A stretch of DNA of 35,227 nt from Actibacterium sp. Its GTDB lineage: Bacteria; Pseudomonadota; Alphaproteobacteria; Rhodobacterales; Rhodobacteraceae. Positions within the stretch are counted from its first letter, which is position 1. Each line of letters begins with the position of its first letter. Both the position numbers and the translations under genes were made by a program. This document shows positions 1 through 8,700 of this stretch, in pieces. The notes beneath the pieces are model-generated. The model worked only from the letters and a program-made list of their open reading frames with translations. It did not search any database and was not told where the DNA came from. The stretch lies in NCBI GenBank assembly GCA_016278285.1, contig JADQCD010000234.1:1-35227 (forward strand), in the 5' to 3' direction.

Positions 1-1
1 G

Positions 2-115
2 ATCCGCCGGATCCTGCCCAACACCGGCGGGCTGGACCTGGCGCCGCTGATCGTCCTGATCGGCATCTATGCGCTGCGGATCGTCATCGGAAACAACCTT
101 TACGCTTTCGCCTGA
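2..115 (+). CDS. YggT family membrane protein, C-terminal fragment (truncated by window start)
   Basis: Open frame from the window edge encodes IRRILPNTGGLDLAPLIVLIGIYALRIVIGNNLYAFA*, resembling the end of YggT family proteins (PNxGGLDLSPxxxxL). Confidence 0.7.
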   Translation: MRRILPNTGGLDLAPLIVLIGIYALRIVIGNNLYAFA

Positions 116-189
116 GGCCTTGCCCCCGGAATCGCGGCATGGGATGATCGTCGGCATAACGAGCAGACGATCAAACAGACGCAGGATCC

Positions 190-2229
190 ATGCCGCGCGC
201 AGATGAGCTGTTAGCCACCGTTTTCGGCTTCGATACGTTCCGTCCCGGACAGGAAGAGATCGTGGCCGCCGTCACCGCCGGGCGCAACACGCTGGCGATC
301 ATGCCCACGGGCGGGGGCAAGTCGCTTTGCTTTCAGCTTCCTGCGCTGTGCCGCGACGGCGTGACCATCGTGATTTCGCCGCTGATCGCGCTGATGCGCG
401 ATCAGGTGCGCGCCCTGCGCGAGGCCGGCGTGGCCGCAGGGGCGCTGACCTCGGGCAATACCGATGAGGAAACTGACGCCGTGTTCCGCGCCCTGGATGC
501 GGGTGAGCTCAAGTTGCTCTACATGGCGCCGGAACGGCTGGCTTCGGGCGGGACGATCAACCTGTTGCGCCGGGCGGGCGTCGGCCTGATCGCGGTGGAC
601 GAGGCACATTGCGTCAGCCAGTGGGGCCATGATTTCCGCCCCGACTATCTGCGCATCGGAGAGTTGCGGCGCAGCCTGGACGTGCCGCTGGCCGCCTTCA
701 CCGCCACCGCCGATGCCGAAACCCGGGCCGAGATCGTCACCCGCCTGTTCGACGGCACGGCGCCCGAAACCTTTCTGCACGGTTTTGACAGGCCCAACAT
801 CCACCTGTCCTTCGAAGCCAAGAATTCGCCCAGGCAGCAGATCCTGGACTTTGCCGGTGCCCGGAAGGGACAGTCAGGCATCGTCTATTGCGGCACGCGG
901 GCCAAGACCGAAACCCTGGCCGCCGCGCTGCGCGACGCCGGGCATGTCGCATGCCACTATCACGGCGGGATGGATGCCGCCGACCGGCGAGAGGTCGAAC
1001 GCCGCTTCCAGCAGGAGGATGACCTGATCGTGGTGGCAACCGTCGCCTTCGGGATGGGGGTGGACAAGCCCGATATCCGCTGGGTGGCGCATGCCGATCT
1101 GCCCAAGTCGATCGAGACCTATTACCAGGAGATCGGCCGCGCCGGCCGCGATGGGGCTGCGGCCGAGACGCTGACCCTGTTCGGCCCCGAAGATATCCGC
1201 CTGCGCCGCAGCCAGATCGACGAAAGCCTCGCCCCGCCCGAACGGCGCGACGCCGATCACGCCCGGCTGAACGCGCTTCTGGGTCTCGCCGAGGCGCTGC
1301 ATTGCCGCCGCCAGCACCTGCTGCGCTATTTTGACGAGACGGCCGCCCCCTGCGGAAATTGCGATCTGTGCGACAGCCCGCCCGAGCTGTTCGACGCCAC
1401 CGAGGCCGTGCAGAAAGCCCTGTCCGCCATGTTGCGCACCGGCGAAAGCTTCGGCGCAGGGCATCTTATCGACATCCTGACCGGCACCACGACCGACAGG
1501 ATCGGTGCGCGCGGGCACGACGCCCTGCCGACCTTTGGTGTCGGGCGCGAATTCGACAAGCGCGGCTGGCAGGCGGTCTATCGTCAGATGATGGGCCGCG
1601 ACCTCGTTCGGCCGGACCCGGAACGTCACGGCGCCCTGCGCATGACCGAAGCCGCGCGGCCGATCCTGCGGGGCGAGGCGCGCATCGAGCTTCGCCGCGA
1701 TTCGATCCGCAAGGCCCCCGCACGCCCGGCCGTGAAAACGCTGGTCAGTCCGGAGGACGCGCCGCTGCTGTCGGCGCTGAAGGCGCGGCGCCGTGCCTTC
1801 GCCGAAGAGGCCGGGTTGCCCGCCTATATGGTGTTCAACGACCGCACCCTGATCGAGATGGCCCAGACACGGCCCGAAACGCTGGACCAGATGGCGCGGA
1901 TCGGCGGTGTCGGGGCAAAAAAACTCGAACGTTACGGCACGGCGTTCCTTGAGGTCATTACCGGCGCGGACGTGGCACCGGTGCACCCAAGCCGCCGCAA
2001 GCTGGCCGGCCGCGCGGCGGGCGCGTTGTATGATCGCCTGCTCGAGGCCCAGACCGATCTGGCGCGCGGGTCCGCGGGCATCGACAAACCGCTCAGCTGC
2101 TCGGCGGCGCAGCTTGCGAAACTGGCCGAGCTGCGCCCGCGCGACATGGGCACCCTGACCCGCGTTCTGGGCGATCGGCGGGCCGAACGCTTTGGCGCGG
2201 CCTTCCTGCGGGTGCTTGAGACCGGATGA
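190..2229 (+). CDS. recQ: ATP-dependent DNA helicase RecQ
   Basis: Walker A MPTGGGKSLCFQLPAL, DEAHCVSQWGHDFRPDY, GRAGRDG motif VI, Cys-rich zinc region (CGNCDLC), HRDC domain (MARIGGVGAKKLERYG) and a C-terminal HRDC-like segment. Confidence 0.97.
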   Translation: MPRADELLATVFGFDTFRPGQEEIVAAVTAGRNTLAIMPTGGGKSLCFQLPALCRDGVTIVISPLIALMRDQVRALREAGVAAGALTSGNTDEETDAVFRALDAGELKLLYMAPERLASGGTINLLRRAGVGLIAVDEAHCVSQWGHDFRPDYLRIGELRRSLDVPLAAFTATADAETRAEIVTRLFDGTAPETFLHGFDRPNIHLSFEAKNSPRQQILDFAGARKGQSGIVYCGTRAKTETLAAALRDAGHVACHYHGGMDAADRREVERRFQQEDDLIVVATVAFGMGVDKPDIRWVAHADLPKSIETYYQEIGRAGRDGAAAETLTLFGPEDIRLRRSQIDESLAPPERRDADHARLNALLGLAEALHCRRQHLLRYFDETAAPCGNCDLCDSPPELFDATEAVQKALSAMLRTGESFGAGHLIDILTGTTTDRIGARGHDALPTFGVGREFDKRGWQAVYRQMMGRDLVRPDPERHGALRMTEAARPILRGEARIELRRDSIRKAPARPAVKTLVSPEDAPLLSALKARRRAFAEEAGLPAYMVFNDRTLIEMAQTRPETLDQMARIGGVGAKKLERYGTAFLEVITGADVAPVHPSRRKLAGRAAGALYDRLLEAQTDLARGSAGIDKPLSCSAAQLAKLAELRPRDMGTLTRVLGDRRAERFGAAFLRVLETG

Positions 2230-2289
2230 AACTGGACGGTCCGGCGCGGGCTGCTAGGTTGCGGCCCGGAACCGGAATGAGGGGTGTTG

Positions 2290-3081
2290 ATGCTTGTCGT
2301 GATTTCACCTGCAAAACGTCTGGATGAAACGCCGCTTCCGGGGCTGCCGGCGACCCGCCCGGATTTCGCGGCCGACGCAGCGCATCTGGCCGGTCATGCC
2401 CGCCGGCTGGACCTGTGCCAGTTGCAGAAACTGATGGGGATCAGCCAGGCGCTCGCGCGCCTGAATGCAGATCGCTTCGCCGGCTTCGCGACCGACCCCG
2501 CGCCCGACGAAACCAAGCAGGCGGCGCTGCTCTTCGCCGGCGATACCTATGCCGGGCTGGAGGCACGCACGCTGTCCACGGACGATCTTCGCTGGGCGCA
2601 GTCGCATCTGCGGATTCTGTCCGGGCTCTACGGGCTGCTCCGCCCGCTGGACGCGGTCCAGCCTTACCGGCTTGAGATGGGCAGCCGCCTGAAAACCGAA
2701 CGTGGCGCCAACCTTTACGCGTATTGGGGCGACCGGCTGGCGCGCGCCCTGAACGCGGCCGCATCGGATTCCGGGGCGCAGGTGCTGGTGAACTGCGCCA
2801 GTCAGGAATATTTCGGCGCCGTTGACCGCGACACGCTGAGCTTGCGGGTCGTCACGCCGGTCTTCATGGAAGATAAGGCAGGCACGCCAAAGGTCGTGAG
2901 TTTCCATGCCAAGAAGGCGCGCGGGGCGATGGCCCGCTTCGTCGTCGAACACCGCCTGACCGATCCGGAAAGCCTGAAGGATTTCGATACCGGCGGCTAT
3001 CGGTTCGATGCCGGCCTGTCCGAGGGCGACCGCTGGGTGTTCCTGCGGGACGGGGCCGCAAGGCAGCCTGCCGCGTCATGA
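2290..3081 (+). CDS. yaaA: Peroxide stress protein YaaA (DUF328 family)
   Basis: MLVVISPAKRLDETPL..., LSGLYGLLRPLDAVQPYRLEMG, NCASQEYF, KKARGAMARF motifs. Start placed at the internal ATG 2290, which matches the family N-terminus. Confidence 0.93.
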   Translation: MLVVISPAKRLDETPLPGLPATRPDFAADAAHLAGHARRLDLCQLQKLMGISQALARLNADRFAGFATDPAPDETKQAALLFAGDTYAGLEARTLSTDDLRWAQSHLRILSGLYGLLRPLDAVQPYRLEMGSRLKTERGANLYAYWGDRLARALNAAASDSGAQVLVNCASQEYFGAVDRDTLSLRVVTPVFMEDKAGTPKVVSFHAKKARGAMARFVVEHRLTDPESLKDFDTGGYRFDAGLSEGDRWVFLRDGAARQPAAS

Positions 3082-5628
3082 TCGCCTGGCCAGTTGCCGG
3101 GGTTCCTGTGCCGTCGCATCGGTCGTCGTGGCGTCCGGCGGCAGGCACCCGGGCGGGTGATACATGGCGATCATGTCCATGATCGCGTCCTTTTTCAGCG
3201 GCTTGGTCAGGTAATGGTCCAGCCCCGCGGCAAGGATGTCTTCCGCGTCGCCTTCCAGCGCATGCGCGGTCAGCGCGACGATGGGCACCGGTGCGGTGCC
3301 GGACCGCGCGTCCTGCGCGCGCAGGGCACGGGTGGCCTCTTTGCCGTCCATTTCGGGCATGGAGATATCCATGAAGATCAGATCGGGACGCTGTTGCCGC
3401 ACGGCCTCGATCGCCTCGGTGCCGTTTTCGGCAAAGGTCAGATCGATTTGCAGCCCTTTCAACATGCGTGAGAACACCAGGCGGTTGGTCGCATTGTCCT
3501 CGGCCGCAAGAATCCGCATCCGACGCGGCCGGTCATCCGGCGCGGCGTCGCCGGCCGGGCCGATCATCTCGAACACCGCGTGGTGCAGCGCCCGTCGCAG
3601 AACGGGCTTGCTCATCACCCTGTCGATCGCCGCCCCGTCTTCCAAGGCGGCATGGCCGGAACTCAGCAACAGGACCGGCGCCACGCAGCCCTGCTCGCGC
3701 AAGTTGGCGGCCAGCCCGACCCCGTCCATGCCCGGCATCCGATGATCGCAGATGACCAGATCGAAGGGACCCTGCGCCGTCAACCCGTCCAGGGCCGCAA
3801 CGCCGGAGTCATGCAAAATCACCTCCAGTCCGATCTGCCGCAACTGACGATCCAGGATCGTGCGGTTGATCTGCTGGTCGTCGACCACAAGAACCCGCCC
3901 CGCCCGCACCTTCAACTGCGGCGGGTTCAGGCGGGGCGCCTCGGCCAGGGGCAGTGTCAACCGGAAACCGAAGCATGATCCCGCACCCTTTTCGGAGTCC
4001 ACCCAGATTTCGCCGCCCAGCAACTGGACCAGTTGGCGGCTGATGGCCAGCCCCAGGCCAGTGCCCTCGAATTTGCGGTTTTGCTGATCTTCGACCTGAT
4101 TGAACTCTCCGAAAATATGGTCGCGCATTTCCGGGGCGATGCCGATTCCGGTATCCTCGATCGTGACATGCACTTGCTGGTGGCCGGGCCTTTCCGCCGG
4201 CAGGCCGACGACCCGGACCAGGACGTGACCGGTTTCGGTGAATTTCACCGCATTGCCGATCAGGTTTGTCAGGATCTGACGTATCCGGCCGCAATCGCCC
4301 TCGAACCGTGTGGGCTGGAACATGTCATAGTCGATGATCAGGTCCAGCGCCTTGCTTTGTGCCGAGGGTTGCAGCAGCATCGCGACCTCGTGGATTGTCC
4401 GTTCCAGGTCGAACGGCTCGGAGTGAAGGATCAGTTTTTCCGCCTCGATCTTCGAATAGTCCAGAACGTCGTTCAGCAGCGCCAGCAGTGCCTCGCCCGA
4501 ATTTCGCATGGTTTCGGCATATTGCCGCTGTTCTTCGTTCAGCGGGGTGTCGCACAGCAGCTCGGCCATGCCGACGACGCCGTTCATCGGTGTGCGCAAC
4601 TCGTGGCTCATGTTGGCCAGAAAGGCGGACTTGGCCCGGCTTGCGGACTCGGCGGCAAGGCGGGCCTCGTCCAGTGCCTTTTGCTGGCGCTTCTGTTCGG
4701 TGATGTCCACGCGCAAACCCACCACCCCGCCATCGGGGGTGCGCTGTTCCAACACGCGCAGCCAGCGCCCGCCACTCAGTTCCTGCTCGCTCACGCCATC
4801 GGCGCGTTGATGTCGGGTCAGCCGTTCGCTCAACCAGGCCGCCTCGCGGCCAGCGGCCTCGGGATATTGTCCATTCTCCAGGCCATGGCGCAGGATCTCC
4901 TCGAAACTGGCGCCGGGCAGGATGGCATCGGCCGACACGCCATAGATCTCGCGATAACGGTCGTTGCACATCAGCAGCCGGTCATCATGGTCGAACAGGA
5001 CGAAGCCGTCCGGCACCGCCTCGACCGCGGCCCACATGCGCATCATCTCGGTGATATTGATGTTCAGGCTGACGGTGTCGCCATCGGGAGTGCGCCGGTC
5101 GATCAGCTTGACATACTGCCCGTTCCACAGCCGGATCACCTTGTCCGGGATCGGATCGCTGGACCAGCGCGCCAGCATGTCGTCAATCCAGGCCTGCGGT
5201 TTCTTTCCCTCGGTATCGACGATTCCTTCCTCGGCGGTCAGCCGGACCACGTCGGCGTAACGCACACCCAGCGAAACGGCATCCAGCCCGTCGAAGATCG
5301 ACAGGAAGGCGCGGTTGGCGGCGATCATGCGGCTGTCGGTATCGAACACGGCGAAACCGTCGCGAATCGTTTCCAATGAGTTCCACAACCGGCGCTCGGC
5401 GATGGCGAAAGCCTGGCTCACCTCCTCCAGCTCTTCGCGCACCTGACTGTTCTGGCCGCGCAATGTCTCGGCCTCGTTGCGGGTCTCGACGATCTCATCC
5501 GACAGGGTCCGGGCATGGGCGGCCAGCTTGCGGTTGGCATCGAACAGTTCGCGGCTTTTTTGTTCGAGAAGGCGTTCGGCGGCCAGCCGCCCACGCCGTT
5601 CCTCGGCCAGTTTCTCGCTCAGGCTCAT
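3076..5628 (-). CDS. Soluble PAS-domain hybrid sensor histidine kinase with two receiver domains
   Basis: N-terminal coiled coil, two PAS-like segments (ETIRDGFAVFD, EAVPDGFVLFD), HisKA FLANMSHELRTPMNGVVGMAELL, HATPase N/G boxes (NLIGNAVKFTETG, DTGIGI, GTGLGLAIS), and two REC domains (VVDDQQ...CDHRMPGMDG; AAEDNATNR...MDISMPEMDG). No transmembrane segment seen. Start set at MSLSEKLAEERR. Confidence 0.93.
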   Translation of the reverse strand: MSLSEKLAEERRGRLAAERLLEQKSRELFDANRKLAAHARTLSDEIVETRNEAETLRGQNSQVREELEEVSQAFAIAERRLWNSLETIRDGFAVFDTDSRMIAANRAFLSIFDGLDAVSLGVRYADVVRLTAEEGIVDTEGKKPQAWIDDMLARWSSDPIPDKVIRLWNGQYVKLIDRRTPDGDTVSLNINITEMMRMWAAVEAVPDGFVLFDHDDRLLMCNDRYREIYGVSADAILPGASFEEILRHGLENGQYPEAAGREAAWLSERLTRHQRADGVSEQELSGGRWLRVLEQRTPDGGVVGLRVDITEQKRQQKALDEARLAAESASRAKSAFLANMSHELRTPMNGVVGMAELLCDTPLNEEQRQYAETMRNSGEALLALLNDVLDYSKIEAEKLILHSEPFDLERTIHEVAMLLQPSAQSKALDLIIDYDMFQPTRFEGDCGRIRQILTNLIGNAVKFTETGHVLVRVVGLPAERPGHQQVHVTIEDTGIGIAPEMRDHIFGEFNQVEDQQNRKFEGTGLGLAISRQLVQLLGGEIWVDSEKGAGSCFGFRLTLPLAEAPRLNPPQLKVRAGRVLVVDDQQINRTILDRQLRQIGLEVILHDSGVAALDGLTAQGPFDLVICDHRMPGMDGVGLAANLREQGCVAPVLLLSSGHAALEDGAAIDRVMSKPVLRRALHHAVFEMIGPAGDAAPDDRPRRMRILAAEDNATNRLVFSRMLKGLQIDLTFAENGTEAIEAVRQQRPDLIFMDISMPEMDGKEATRALRAQDARSGTAPVPIVALTAHALEGDAEDILAAGLDHYLTKPLKKDAIMDMIAMYHPPGCLPPDATTTDATAQEPRQLARRS

Positions 5629-5765
5629 GCAGTTCTCCGCACCGTCCGTCGCAAGCATCCTTTTCGTTCAGGGTGAAAACAGGGTTAACAGCGCTGAGGA
5701 ATCGTTGCGCTGGCGCGGCCCAACGTGGCACCATTGACGTGCCCGATTTCCGGAGACATTTTTTC

Positions 5766-8700
5766 ATGCGCCGCGTTCTGTTTTCCGCCCTGCTTGTCCT
5801 TTTGACACCCGTTGCCCCGACGATCGCGCAGCAGGCGCCCGACCCCGTCCCCGAGCGGCATATCGCCGTGTCGCGCGATATGGATTTTCCCGGTGGCGAC
5901 ATCCGTTCGATCTTCGACAGCAGCTTCGAGGCCTGCGAACGCGCCTGCCTGAGCGATGCGGCCTGCACTGCCTTCACCTTCAACACACGCTCGGGCAGCT
6001 GTTTTCCGAAATCCTCGGTCAACGGGCGCACGCCCTATCAGGGGGCTCTGTCGGCCATCGTGATTGCAGCAGATCCGGCCATGCTGGACCGCGTGCCGCA
6101 ACGGGTTGACGAACTGGGCTTTCTTGCCCTCCCGGATCTGCAAGCGGCGCGGGAATTGGCCAGGACGCTGCCGCGGCGTCATTATGTCAACGGCCGAAGC
6201 GCGGCAGACCTGATCGACGCCGCCCGTACCGCACGGGCACGGGGGGATCTGGCCACCGCGCTGCAATTCACCGGGGCGGCGTTGACATTGACCGATTCCG
6301 CGGCGGGCTGGCTGGATTATGCCGATCTGACCATGTCGATCCGGCATGACAACGACGACGCCCGGCGTGACGCGATCGCGCGTGCCCTGTCCGCCGCCAT
6401 CAACGGTTATCTGCGCGCGGACGATCCGCAGACCCGCGCCACCGCCTTGATATTCATGGCGCGCGCGCTGGAGCAGGTAGGTCGGGGGCGCGAGATGATC
6501 CCGGCGCTGCGGCTATCGCAAGCCCTGGCCCCGCGCGACGACACCGCGGCGATGCTGGATGACGCGATTGGCAAATTCGGCTTCCGCATCGTCGGCACCG
6601 AGGTCGAGAGCGATAGCGCCGAACCGCGCATCTGCGCCACCTTTTCCGAAGGTCTCGTGCCCGCCGGGGTGGATTACGCACCATATGTTCAACTTCCCGA
6701 ACCGGGGCTGGCCGTCATCCGGCAGGACCGTCAGCTTTGTGTTGCGGGGGTGCAGCATGGCCAGCGCTATCGCATCACTTTTCGCGAAGGCCTGCCCGCG
6801 GCAAGCGGCGAGCGGACGACGAAAGACGTGACCGTCATCCAGTATGTGCGCGACCGCGCCCCCGCGCTGCGGTTTCCCGGTCGCAACTATGTGCTGCCCA
6901 GGGGCGGCAAGACGGCGCTGCCGATCGTTACCGTGAATGTCGACGAAGTGGCGCTGACCCTGCGCCGCGTCCCGGAGCGCAACCTCCTGCGCGCCATGCA
7001 GGAGGATTTTTTCGGCCGTCCTCTGTCCCCCTGGCAGGAACGCGATTTCACCGACATGCTGGCCGAGCAGGTCTGGCAAGGCACCGCCACAGTCGAGCGC
7101 GACCTGAACCGCGAAGTGACGACGCGCCTGCCGATGGCGCAGGTCGTGGGCGATCTGCCGACCGGCATCTACGCGTTGCGGGCGGCGATCCCCGGCGCTG
7201 ACCCGTATCAAACGCCACCGGCGATGCAGTGGTTCGTGGTCAGCGATCTGGGCCTTGCGACGATGGGCGGTGTGGACGGGCTGCATGTTTTCGTCCGCTC
7301 GCTGAGCACGGCAGAGCCGAAGGCCGACGTCACCGCGACCCTTCTGTCGCAATCCAACCGGGTTCTGGGCACCGTCAAGACCGATGCGCAGGGCCATGCC
7401 ATCTTTGCCCCCGGACTGACGCGCGGCACGGGCGGGGCCGCACCGGCACTGGTCACCGTTCAGCAGGAAGAGCGGGACATCGCCTTTCTTTCCTTGACCG
7501 AGCCGGCCTTCGACCTGTCCGACCGTGGCGTCGAGGGGCGCGAACCCGCCCCGCCGATCGACGTGTTCCTGACCACGGATCGCGGCGCCTATCGCGCGGG
7601 CGAGACGGTTCACGCCACTGCCCTGACCCGTGATGCCGATATGCGGGCGATACACGATTTGCCGATCACCGCGATCCTGGCGCGGCCCGACGGGGTCGAG
7701 TATGCGCGCACGCTGTCACAGGACGCGGTGCAGGGCGGTCACGTCTTCCACCTGCCCCTTGCCGCGGGCGTTCCACGCGGGACCTGGACGCTGGATCTGC
7801 ATGCCGACCCGGGCGCGCCGCCGCTTGCCAGCACCCGGTTTCTGGTCGAGGATTTCCTGCCCGAGCGTATCGATTTCGATCTCGGCCTGCCCGACGGGCC
7901 GCTGCGTCCCACCGACCGCCCCGTGCTGAAGCTCTCGGCGCGTTACCTTTTCGGCGCCCCGGCCGGCCATCTGCCGGTCGAAGGCGAGGTTGCGTTGGAG
8001 GCCACCGAAACGCTGGAGGCTTTCCCCGGCTATCGCTTCGGGCGACATGACGCGCAGACCCCGCGCCGGGTGAACGTCTTGCAGGATGGCATCCGCACCG
8101 ACGGGGCCGGCAATGCCGCCGTGCCGGTGGTCTTTCCGGAAATCGAGGCCCCGTCAGGCCCGATTCGGGCGACCATCGCCGTGCGGGTGTCGGAAGGGTC
8201 CGGCCGTCCGGTCGAACGCAGCCTGACCCGAACCCTGGCCCCGGACGGTCCGTTGATCGGTATCCGCCCGCTCTTTGATGGCGTCGTGGACGAGGGCACC
8301 GAGGCCCGGTTCGACCTGCTGGCCGTCCGCCCCGACCTTCAGCCGCGTGAAATGCGCGTGCGCTGGACGCTGAACCGCATCAACACGCGTTATCAATGGT
8401 ACAGCCAGTACGGCAACTGGAACTGGGAACCGGTTACGACCCGCTCACGCATCGCCAGCGAAGAGGTGACCTTGCCGGACGGCCGTCTGTCGATCGCCGT
8501 GCCGGTCGACTGGGGCCATTACGAACTGGTCGTTGAACAGGTCGGCGGCGACCATGCCGCCGCATCGACCGATTTCGACGTCGGCTGGTATGCGCCTGCC
8601 GGAGCCGCGGATACGCCCGACATGCTGGAAATGTCTCTGGACAAGCCCGCCTATGTGCCCGGAGACACCGCAACGCTGCGGATCGTTCCGCGCTATGCGG

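Noticed and set aside
4033-5379. 448-aa plus-strand ORF opposite the histidine kinase
   Set aside because: Antisense artefact; the H/N/G1/G2 boxes are unambiguous on the minus strand.
5376-5765. N-terminal extension of the A2M ORF back to 5376
   Set aside because: It would overlap the divergent kinase gene, and the signal peptide begins cleanly at ATG 5766.
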